DNA from: a virus
Reading direction: 5' to 3' (one strand)
Length of the DNA stretch: 24,673 nt
IMG/VR virus record: IMGVR_UViG_3300012920_000251
Span: 1 to 24,673 of that record
The notes beneath the pieces were generated by a model. That model did not search any database and was not told where the DNA came from. It saw only the letters and a list, made by a program, of their open reading frames with translations. Position numbers and translations under genes: made by a program. This document shows positions 1 through 9,400 of this stretch, one piece after another (position 1 is the first letter of the stretch; each line of letters opens with the position of its first letter).

Positions 1-129
1 ATCAATCACAGTGATAATCCAAACTGTGAAAAGTATTTGGTAGGTAATAAGTACTATATTCGCACAATTAAAGACATAAATCCGATTGAAGAACTTGTCT
101 TAAAATATACATTTTATAAAGTAGTATAA
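1..129 (+). CDS. SET-domain protein (putative protein-lysine methyltransferase), C-terminal fragment
   Basis: Only the last 42 codons are inside the window; frame 1 is open from base 1 to TAA at 127-129. The fragment begins INHSDNPNC and ends with an IEELVLKY segment. This matches the C-terminal half of the SET fold: the NHSxxPN motif that helps bind S-adenosylmethionine and forms the pseudoknot, a short beta-hairpin, an arginine-containing strand leading to a D-I step (RTIKDI), then the (G)EEL-x-x-x-Y segment whose tyrosine is the usual catalytic residue. The canonical Gly of GEEL is Ile here. The NHSD rather than NHSC form is, from memory, common in short bacterial and viral SET proteins. 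SET enzymes methylate protein lysines, but the substrate cannot be told. The gene runs directly into the baseplate operon, and its stop codon lies inside the next late promoter. The N-terminal half was not seen, so full-length activity is unproven. Confidence 0.72.
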   Translation: MNHSDNPNCEKYLVGNKYYIRTIKDINPIEELVLKYTFYKVV

Positions 130-132
130 ATA
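125..132 (+). promoter_or_regulatory. T4-type late promoter TATAAATA upstream of gp25
   Basis: The octamer TATAAATA is an exact match to the T4 late-promoter -10 element, which is read by the gp55 sigma factor with gp33 and the sliding clamp. It overlaps the TAA stop (127-129) of the upstream SET gene and lies 27 bases before the gp25 start at 160. This spacing leaves a short leader of roughly 20 bases. No -35 element is expected for this promoter class. It probably drives gp25, gp6 and the giant gene. Confidence 0.75.
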
Positions 133-159
133 TATTGAGTAAATTGCATCAAGAAGTAG

Positions 160-570
160 ATGCCAGTCATAAGACAACGACAATCTAGACGTTTTAAGGA
201 TATTTCTCTATCTTTTAAGAGACATCCTGTAACAAATGATATACTTGCACTTACAAATGAAGATGCAATTAAGAGATCTGTTCGTAATTTAGTTGAAACA
301 GTGAATGAAGAGAGGTTTTTTAACCCTCTGATTGGTTCTCATGTGAGAGAAAGTCTATTTGAAGTGCCAGATAATACAATTAGAGCCACTTTAAAGGCAC
401 AAATTGAAAATTCAATACTCAATTTTGAACCAAGAGTCAATTTGACGGATGTAATTATCAATCATCCGAATGATACGAACGATTTAGAGGTAACAGTAGC
501 TTATGATATCATCGGCCAAGAGGCAACTCCCCAAGAAATAACATTTATCCTTCAACCAACTAGAGTATAA
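160..570 (+). CDS. 25: Baseplate wedge protein gp25 (GPW/gp25 family)
   Basis: This 136-residue protein has the size of T4 gp25 (132 residues) and its signature: the segment FFNPLIGSHVRESLFE at residues 53-68, followed by a helix (about 71-88) and the C-terminal beta strands of the GPW/gp25 fold. In T4, gp25 binds the gp6/gp53 wedge core and supplies the handshake contact that nucleates the tail sheath. The older lysozyme label for this family is not supported by activity in T4. The start ATG follows a weak AAGAAG at 151-156, and no better in-frame start lies between the late promoter and this codon. The stop overlaps the next start by one base (TAATG at 568-572), so gp25 and gp6 are probably translationally coupled. 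Confidence 0.93.
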   Translation: MPVIRQRQSRRFKDISLSFKRHPVTNDILALTNEDAIKRSVRNLVETVNEERFFNPLIGSHVRESLFEVPDNTIRATLKAQIENSILNFEPRVNLTDVIINHPNDTNDLEVTVAYDIIGQEATPQEITFILQPTRV

Positions 571-2681
571 TGGCATTTACACAATATACGAATCTCGATT
601 TTGAAGAAATTAAGGTTTCTTTGCGTGAATATCTGCGTGCCAACTCTAATTTTACTGATTTTGACTTTGAAGGATCCAATTTATCCATATTAATTGACAC
701 TTTAGCATACAATACCTACGTTACAGCCTATAATACTAACATGGTTGCTAACGAATCATTCATTGATAGTGCAACTTTACGTGAAAATGTCGTAGCTTTA
801 GCACGAAATGTAGGTTATATACCCTCTTCAAGACGAGCTGCAACCGCAAATGTCAGTTTTACAGTAGATTTAGGGTCTGGAACATCAAAATCTAGCGTAA
901 CTTTGAAGGCTGGACTCGTTGCATTAGGTGATTTTGCAAATACAAACTACACTTTTTGTGTTTCAGAGGACATTACATCACCTGTAACTGATGGATTTGC
1001 AGAATTTACCATAGATATTAAACAAGGAACGTTTATAACCAACGAATTTGTCGTAGATACGTCTCAACCTAACCAAAAATTTATAATTCCTAACCCATAT
1101 GTTGATACATCAACGTTAAAAGTGCAAGTTAGAGACACTTTAACGTCATCTTCGAGGAAAACTTACTCACAAATCGATAATATTGTTGGAATCAGCACTC
1201 ATTCTGAGACATTTTTGATACAAGAGATACAAGACGAGAAATATGAGCTACTTTTTGGTGATGGAGTGCTTGGAAAACGACTAAGTAATGGAAATGTCAT
1301 CAATTCCACATACATTGTGACCGATGGAGTCGGTGGAAACGGTGTTTCTAACTTTTCTTTCTCTGGAAAACTGGTTGATAACGATGGAGGACTAATTACA
1401 AGCGGGATTTCTGATGTAATCACAAATGAAAGGTCTTCAAATGGTGCTGAAGTCGAAAGTATCGACACAATTCGTAATTTATCGACCAGAGTTTACTCGG
1501 CACAACACCGAGCAGTCACGGCTAACGATTATGAAGCAATAATTCCAACAATTTTTCCAAATGCGGAGAGTGTAACCGCTTATGGAGGTGAAGATGCAAG
1601 TCCACCTCAATTTGGAAAAGTATTTTTGTCAATAAAACCCAAAAATGGTCGATTTATCTCGGATTTTGATAAAAGACAACTTTTAGACAAGTTAAAAAGT
1701 TATTCTGTAGCTGGAATTCGTCAAGAATTCATAGATTTGAAATATTTGTATGTTGAAATTGACACAAACGTGTATTATAACACAAATGCTGTTGCAAACG
1801 TGAATAATTTGAAAACTACGATCAGAAATTCACTTGAAACTTATGCAAGTTCATCAGATTTAAATTCTTTTGGTAGTAGATTCAAATATAGTAAAGTTTT
1901 GAAGATAATTGATGATAGTAGTTCCGCAGTAACGTCAAATATTACAAAAGTTATCCTTAGACGTAATTTAGACGTTGATACAGCTAATTTTGCTCAATAT
2001 GAATTGTGTTATGGTAATAAATTCCATAATCGCAATAAAGGCTACAACATAAAGTCTACAGGATTTGTTGTAGACGGAATTCGTGGTGTTTGTTACTTTA
2101 CAGACACTTATATTGATGAAAAAACTGGTAGATTGATTATTTTCCGATTAAGTAATACAGGAGCTGTTGAAATAGTTAATAATAATGCTGGAACAGTGAA
2201 ATATGATATTGGTGAAATTCTTATAGATACAATACGTATACTTTCAACTATTAAAGCAGATAACGTTGTTGAAATTGAAGCAATTCCAGATTCAAATGAT
2301 GTTATTGGATTAAAAGACCTTTATTTACAATTATCAATTTCTGATAGTAAAATAAATTGTGTCGAGGATATAATTTCTACAGGTGCAGATACATCTGGTG
2401 CTAACTATGTTTCTACATCCAGTTTTACAAATGGTTCTAAGGTTCGTGGTGATATTATAACTGATTCAGGTTCAACATCTAGTCTTGTTGGATATGTAAA
2501 CGGTCAAGCTTATTATGGAGCATATCACACAATGAGTGATGGTTCAAGAATGACAGGAAGCACTCATTCATCTGATAGTCAAGCTATAACAAGCACTCCA
2601 GGCACTACATCTTCGTCATCAACCACTACAGGTTCATCATATTCATCTCGTTCGTCATCATCATCTTCTTCTAGTTACTAA
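570..2681 (+). CDS. 6: Baseplate wedge protein gp6 with serine-rich C-terminal tail
   Basis: This 703-residue protein (T4 gp6 is 660) starts with the classic gp6/gpJ-like N-terminal domain: YTNLDFEEIKVSLREYL, then SNLSILIDTLAYNTYVTAYN and TLRENVVALARNVGYIPSSR (residues about 6-90). A central region, about residues 290-480, has the RVYSAQHRAVTANDYEAIIP segment typical of the family. In T4, gp6 forms the continuous ring of dimers that ties the six wedges together around the hub. The last 60 or so residues depart from the family core. They hold the motif YYGAYHTMSDGSRMTGSTHS (about 648-667) and end in a Ser/Thr run (about 679-703). Arginine codons here are 17 CGN of 28, unlike the AGA-dominated giant gene downstream. 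No clear Shine-Dalgarno precedes the start; coupling to gp25 through TAATG is likely. Confidence 0.92.
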   Translation: MAFTQYTNLDFEEIKVSLREYLRANSNFTDFDFEGSNLSILIDTLAYNTYVTAYNTNMVANESFIDSATLRENVVALARNVGYIPSSRRAATANVSFTVDLGSGTSKSSVTLKAGLVALGDFANTNYTFCVSEDITSPVTDGFAEFTIDIKQGTFITNEFVVDTSQPNQKFIIPNPYVDTSTLKVQVRDTLTSSSRKTYSQIDNIVGISTHSETFLIQEIQDEKYELLFGDGVLGKRLSNGNVINSTYIVTDGVGGNGVSNFSFSGKLVDNDGGLITSGISDVITNERSSNGAEVESIDTIRNLSTRVYSAQHRAVTANDYEAIIPTIFPNAESVTAYGGEDASPPQFGKVFLSIKPKNGRFISDFDKRQLLDKLKSYSVAGIRQEFIDLKYLYVEIDTNVYYNTNAVANVNNLKTTIRNSLETYASSSDLNSFGSRFKYSKVLKIIDDSSSAVTSNITKVILRRNLDVDTANFAQYELCYGNKFHNRNKGYNIKSTGFVVDGIRGVCYFTDTYIDEKTGRLIIFRLSNTGAVEIVNNNAGTVKYDIGEILIDTIRILSTIKADNVVEIEAIPDSNDVIGLKDLYLQLSISDSKINCVEDIISTGADTSGANYVSTSSFTNGSKVRGDIITDSGSTSSLVGYVNGQAYYGAYHTMSDGSRMTGSTHSSDSQAITSTPGTTSSSSTTTGSSYSSRSSSSSSSSY
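2605..2678 (+). repeat. Low-complexity Ser/Thr-rich C-terminal tail of gp6
   Basis: About 25 codons, nearly all serine (TCA, TCT, TCG, AGT) with a few Thr, Gly, Tyr and one Arg, end the gp6 reading frame. The DNA is a run of TC-starting triplets such as tcatcatcatct, so it is prone to slippage and its length may vary between relatives. It is probably a disordered tail rather than part of the wedge core. Confidence 0.8.
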
Positions 2682-2692
2682 ACTAATCAATA

Positions 2693-3442
2693 ATGGGTAT
2701 AGACACCGCAGCTAAAAAGATTCAGATCAATAAACTTGTCAGAAGTCAAGTTCCATCTTTCGTAGCCGAAGATAATCCTCTGTTTGTTGATTTCCTAAAA
2801 CAATATTATATAAGTGAAGAAAATAAAGGTAAGTCAATTGATATAATCACTAATTTTAATGATTATCAGAAAGCAGATACGTATTCAGAGAATTACAATT
2901 TAATTGGGTTTACAACATGCACAAGTCTTGTAAATTCGTATGATGCTACGATTAATGTAAGTTCTACCGATGGATGGCCATCTGACTATGGATTACTGAA
3001 AATTGATGATGAAATCATTACATATACTGGTATTACATCTACATCATTTACTGGATGTGTGAGAGGGTTCTGTGGTGTTGATAATTTAAAATCACCTTCC
3101 AATCCTGAGTCATTAGTATTCTCTACATCTAGTGCGAGTAAACATGAAAATAATTCTAAAGTAGTTAATTTAAGTAATCTATTCCTACAAGAGTTTTGGT
3201 ATAAAACTAAACAATTGTTTATGCCTGGTTTTGAGGATAGAAATCTACATTCAAAAGTAGACAAAGCTAATTTTCTACGTCAAGCAAAAGATTTTTATGC
3301 ATCAAAAGGAACTGATCAAGCTATAAAGATATTGTTTGGTGTTCTATTTGATAGTCGTGCTGAAGTTATAAAACCAGTAGAATATCTATTTGCACCATCA
3401 GATGCTGACTATGTGAAGACTAATGATTTGATTGTAGAGAGA
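2693..3442 (+). other. N-terminal conserved wedge-type domain of the giant protein
   Basis: Residues about 1-250 read as a compact, mostly helical domain: IQINKLVRSQVPSFV, an aromatic helix ending in FLKQYYISEENKG, an inserted IDDEII module (104-109) and then FLRQAKDFYASKGTDQAIKI (from 194). This last block recurs at the start of gp7-position structural proteins of marine T4-like phages (from memory). It is the part most likely to dock onto the wedge core, while the rest of the chain is accessory. Confidence 0.6.
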
Positions 3443-6400
3443 CTTAGTGGAAATGCTGATAACGTAGTTGGCCAAACACTATTTCAAACTGACAACGCAG
3501 CTACAAGTGGATCTATCTTCAATGTTCAATACTTTCCAAGAGAAGGTAGAGACTACTACATTATTAGTTTAAGTAAAGGATCAATAGTTGGAACTTTTGA
3601 ACCAACAGGATCATCTGCATTGGTTAATCCTGTATCAATAGGAACAACAGTTATTACAGTCGATTCTACACTTGGATTTCCTGAAAATGGAGAATTGTAT
3701 GTTGGTGCTGGTTTAACTGTTGGTATCGCAACATATACAAGTAAAACATCCACACAATTCTATGGTGTATCTGGTATTTCCTCTAGTTACACTGATAGTG
3801 ACTTTGTACGATCATCTAAAACTGTTTTTGCATACGAAAATGGAGATGTAGATAAACCAGTCTTCTTTAGATTAACAAACGTAGCTAATGGTGTAGATTT
3901 AAGTGATGTTGGATTTCTAAAAGCTAATGATGTTATTGTACCTAGACAGTTAGGAAAAGTATCAGATCAAAACAATTATCATTTGAATAGTTGGGTAGAT
4001 AATGTAAAAAATAAAACTGACGTTGCTAGAGAAATTGCAACAAACACATCTAAAGTAAATTCAAATAGTAATGTTGTTACAACTGCAGCTCCACATTTTT
4101 TAAGTGTCGATGATACAGTGGTTTTACTTGATGTGACTGGAGATGATCAGACTCCCGATAATATTACAGGAACTGTTCTTGATGTTTATAATGATTTGGA
4201 GTTTAGAATAGCTATAACTTCAGGTCAATTTGATACTTCTAAACTTTACAAAGTGCAAAGACAGTTAAATTTTGCAAAGAGTACAAATAGTCAATTAGGA
4301 GTAGAGAATTTTGTTGCAGATGTACAGAACACATATATTTCTAGAGACAATACTGAAGTTTATGTTACTGCTGGTTCTTTACCAAGTTATGAAATAGTTG
4401 CAACTAATAGAAGTAAAACATTTACATCTGCAGACCCAGCATTTAATTCAAATGTAGATGATATAACTGATAGAATTACAATAGTAAATCATAACTTTAT
4501 TAATGGTGAATTAGTTAGATACTCTCCCACCACATCTACAGTCGTTGGTTTAGATACAGGTTCAGTATATGCAGTGAGAAAAGTTAATAATGATATTATT
4601 CAATTATCAAGAAGTATTCCAGATGTAGCTGCTGGAAAAGTAATTCCTATCTCTGGTATTGGTAGTACAACTTCACATACATTAATTCCAAGTGATTTAT
4701 CTGGCAAAAATGTAAAACACCAAAATTTCTTAAGAAGGTTTCCTGTATCGCCACAACCAAGTGAGGATGATGCACCATTACAGAATGAACCAGTTGGAAT
4801 GTTCTTAAATGGTGTTGAGATATTATCCAATCAATCTGGTGACAGTATTCATTTTGGTAGAATAGATCGTATTGACGTAGAGAGTGGCGGAAGTAATTAT
4901 GATCTGGTTACTCCTCCTAATATACACATATCAGATAATGTAGGAACAGGTGCTACTGCATATGCCGTTATTGAAGGTAATTTTAAAGGTATAGATGTCA
5001 TATCTGGTGGTTATGATTTAAAGAGTGTACCAAATGTAGTAATAACAGGTGGTAATGGTCAAGGCGCAACTGCAAGAGCCAGATTGAAAGCCACCAGAAA
5101 CTCTAGACTATTTGATGCTAAGAATGATGTTAATATTGGTAATGATAGAATTACTTTTTCTTCTGATCATTTATTCTTTGATGGTGAGTCAGTTGTATAT
5201 GAAAAATCAGAATTAGATCCTGTTGTAGGTGGTCTTGTTGACAAATCAATCTATTTTGTTAATAAAGTTAGTGACACTCAAATTAGTCTCACAAACACCT
5301 TTGAAGACGCTGTGGCGGGTACAAACATTGTTAATATTACTGGTATATCCAAAGGTAGCCATAAATTTACATCTACTGTTTTTAGAAATGTTTTAGAAAG
5401 AATTATAGTTGATAATCCAGGCTCTGGTTATTCCAATCGAAAAATTCTAGTTAATTCTAATGCATATCCATCGGCTTCATATTTTGCAAGAGATACAGTC
5501 AAAACAGGAATAAACACAGCTAACAATTATATTTACTTTAGAAATCATGGATTTAAATCAGGGGAAACTGTAGAGTACAATAATACAGGCACACCTATAA
5601 GTGGTTTAGATACAACTCAAAATTATCAAGTAATTGTTTTAGATGAAAATAAATTCCGTGTATGTAGTGCTGGTATTGGAACTACAACCACTACAGTAAA
5701 TTATTTTAAAGGTAGGTATGTAGATTTAAACTCAGTTGGAGTAGGAACTCATACTTTTAAATATCCAGATATATCCGTAAGTTTACAAACAACATCAGGA
5801 TTAGCTGTTACTGCTACATCTGCACCTATAATTAGACCTCGTTGTCATGGATCTATTACTGATGTATATCTAACTAATGATGGGGTTGGTTATGGATCAA
5901 GTGATACTCTTAATGCACATAGAAGACCTTTGGTTACTGTTTCTAACGGTCAAGATGCATTAATTACAGTAGGTGTATCTAATGGTGAGATAACTGGTGC
6001 GTTCGTTAAGATAAAAGGTAAAGGATATGTTTCACCTCCAGAATTAATAGTAGAAGGCACAGGTAAATATGCAAATCTTTTATCAAACGTTGCAAGTGAT
6101 GGCTCACTATCAAGTGTAAATATCATCGATGGTGGTAAAGGTTACACCGAAGAACCTTTGACCACTGTGAGAGTCAAACAACAGGGTTCTGGCGCTGTTT
6201 TCAGAGCAGACTTAACACAATGGAAAACAACCACATTAAAGAGATATCAAAAACATATTAATCAGGATGATGATGGTATTATTGTGCCAAGTCAAAACCC
6301 TGAATATGAAGCTAAATTTGCATCAACATATCTTCCAAGAAAGTTAAGATTAAAATTAGATGATAATTTATTTGTAGATATTAATGGTCAATTAAAAGAA

Positions 6401-9400
6401 AAATCTAATCTAGTTCATTCACCAATAGTTGGATGGGCTTATGATGGCGCTCCAATCTATGGCCCATATGGACATGATACACCAACTGGAGGTGTAATAC
6501 GTAGATTAGTATCAAGTTACACTGTTAATCTAAAACCAAATAGATCATCTGTATCCGATTTTTCTTTAGGTTCTTTTGTAGAAGATTATGATTATACAGC
6601 TGACGGTGATCTTGATAAGTATAACGGCAGATATTGTAAAACTCCAGAGTATCCAAATGGGGTTTATGCTTACTTCTGTACTATTCAAGATGCTGATGGA
6701 TCTGTATCACCTTTTATAGGATCTAGAGAGCCATCTTTCCCATATGTATTAAACGGTTTTAAATTTAAAAAAGTAGAGATGAATGGACAACCATTAACTC
6801 TACAAGATATGCCAATTCTTAATAGTGGTAATATTTTAAGAAATACTTTACCGTATAGACTTGGATTTATAGGATCTGATTATGATTACCTCGTTTCTAA
6901 GAATATAGATGATACAGAACTCCTTATAAAAACAATATCTACAAGTGGTATAGGATCTGTTACAGTATTATCGCCAGGTATTGATTACAAAGTAAAAGAT
7001 AGAATATCATTTAATAATAGTGAAAGTGGTGGTAGAGGTGCAAGTGCAAAAGTCAGAACACTTGTAGGAAAAGGTATCACCGAAGTTACCTATAATCAAA
7101 CTACTGTTGATAATATTGCATTTGATTTCAAAAATGAATTGGGTGTAGGTATTGCATCTACATGCCATGGATTGCAGAATAATGATTTAGTTAATATCTC
7201 TGGTATTGGAACTGGTGAAATGAGATTTCTAGAAGGCCCCAGAACTATTGGTGTTGCTTCTATAACTTCTTTCTTATCAGTGGGAATTAGTAGTATACAA
7301 CTTACAGGTGAGACTACTTTCATTAAGCTAACTGATGTTGTAGGAGGGAAGAGTAAAGAAGATGATATTGCAGTTGGCGACTGGTTAGTTATAGGTAATA
7401 ATGAAGAAAAAGTTAAAGTTTTAGAAATAGACACTACATTAAACAGATATAGAGTTTTAAGACAAAGTGGTATTACAACATTTCATGAAGCTGGTCAAAG
7501 ATTATCTATTGATCAAAGAAGATTTACATTCTCGGTTGGTATTAACACAAATCTAAACATCATAAGAAATAAATTACTCGCTTTCAATCCACAGAATAGT
7601 ATTGGTATTGGGACTGGATTAGTTACAGTTGCAAATCCTGTTGGCACAGGGAATACACAGGTAGTAAGAGTTAAGGCTAGAGATAATACAATTCTTGCAG
7701 ATCATGATACCCCTCCACATGCAGGGCAGCCAGGTAGTAATGGTGACAATGCGATTTCGATTCCTAATCATGGATTATTAACAGGACAGAGATTAAGATA
7801 TGAAAGTGGTAAAGGAACTCCATTAGTCGTTTCTAATGCTGTTGGATTGGGTAACTCTTTTGCACTTACTGATGGACAGTTTGTTTTTGCAGTTAAGAAG
7901 AGTAATGATTTAATAGGTTTATCAACAACAAGAGCTGGTATTGGTAGCACATCCACATCACTTTATATTGTAACTATTGTTAATGGTAATAAAGAAGATC
8001 ACACACTTGAGACAACTAATGAAGAACATATTGGATCTCTTGATAGATATGATGTTATAGTTCATACATCATCAGGTCATGAATTAAAAACTAAAGATGA
8101 AATTACAGTTGATATTGCACCTAATACATTAGTTAACAAATCAATAGAATATGATACGATTGCAAGAAAAACAATTGTAGATCCAAAGTATGTTAACAGT
8201 AGTTCTGTGTCAACAACTGACTCTACAATAACATTAGTTAATCATGGATATAAAGATGGTGATAAAATACTTTATTCTGCAACCACCCCAATAACTCCAC
8301 TTTCAGATAGGGGAGAATATTATGTAAAGAGTGTTTCTAGAAATACATTTAGGTTATTTGATAACAGAAAGGATTCCGTAAGTATTCCAAATGCATTTAT
8401 TAATATAACTAACGTTGGATCTGGAGTACATAGATTTGCAAGAATTAATCCACCTATTCAAGCTTTACGAGGTGAAACAATTGGTTTTGCTGTGTCTGAT
8501 ACATCTCTTGTTGATTTTACACTTGAGTTTTATAAAGACGAAAACTTCATTAGTAAATTTGATGGTGTTGGTATCTCAACTGAAATAGTAAGAACAGGTG
8601 TATCTGGAGCTAGTGGAGCTACTGTTAAAGTAAAATTAACTGATAATATTCAATTACCAATATGGTACAAACTTGTTCCTTCAACTCTTGATACAATAGA
8701 TGTAACAAAGAGAGATTCTGAACCAGATAATCAAGTTATAAATGGATCTAAGATAACAATAGACCCAAGTATATACGCTGGTAATTTTGGAATTACAACC
8801 ACAGGAATAACATCATTTACATATCAGGTAGGAAATAAACCAGAAGTAAATTCATATAAAACATCTGGAATTACAACATTCAGATATCTTACATCATCTC
8901 CTAATGCTACTGGTGGTATTAATGAGATTTCAATTGATTTTGAAGGAGTTGATTATATTAAAAATCCTGGCATCAATACTATAAGAACTGTTTCTGGAAG
9001 AGATGCTGATATACGTATGTTCGATGAATATATTGGGCGTGCTGGATATAAAGAAATAGTCAAGATAGGATATGATTATCCCACTGACAAATCATTAAGT
9101 CCTAGAGCCGATACTCCTGTTGTTGTAACAGTTCAAAATAATTTCGCAATTGGAAGTATTGGTGTTGAAACTGCTGGAAAAAATTATAGTACTGCACCAG
9201 ATATATTCTTCCCAGTTAGACCTAACGCACAAACCGAAGCCACTCTTGATGGAACTGGTATTGGATCAGTAAGGATATTAAATGATAGTTTAACAGGATT
9301 TGATTTAGTTCCCAATCCACCAAGAATTTATGCAATCAATAATAGTAATGGTGTCGGTGTGGTTACTGCAACATCTAATGGAGTAACACAATTCATAACA

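Noticed and set aside
160-570. A lysozyme gene call for gp25
   Set aside because: The family name carries an old lysozyme label, but the sequence is the wedge protein and I see no support for muramidase activity.
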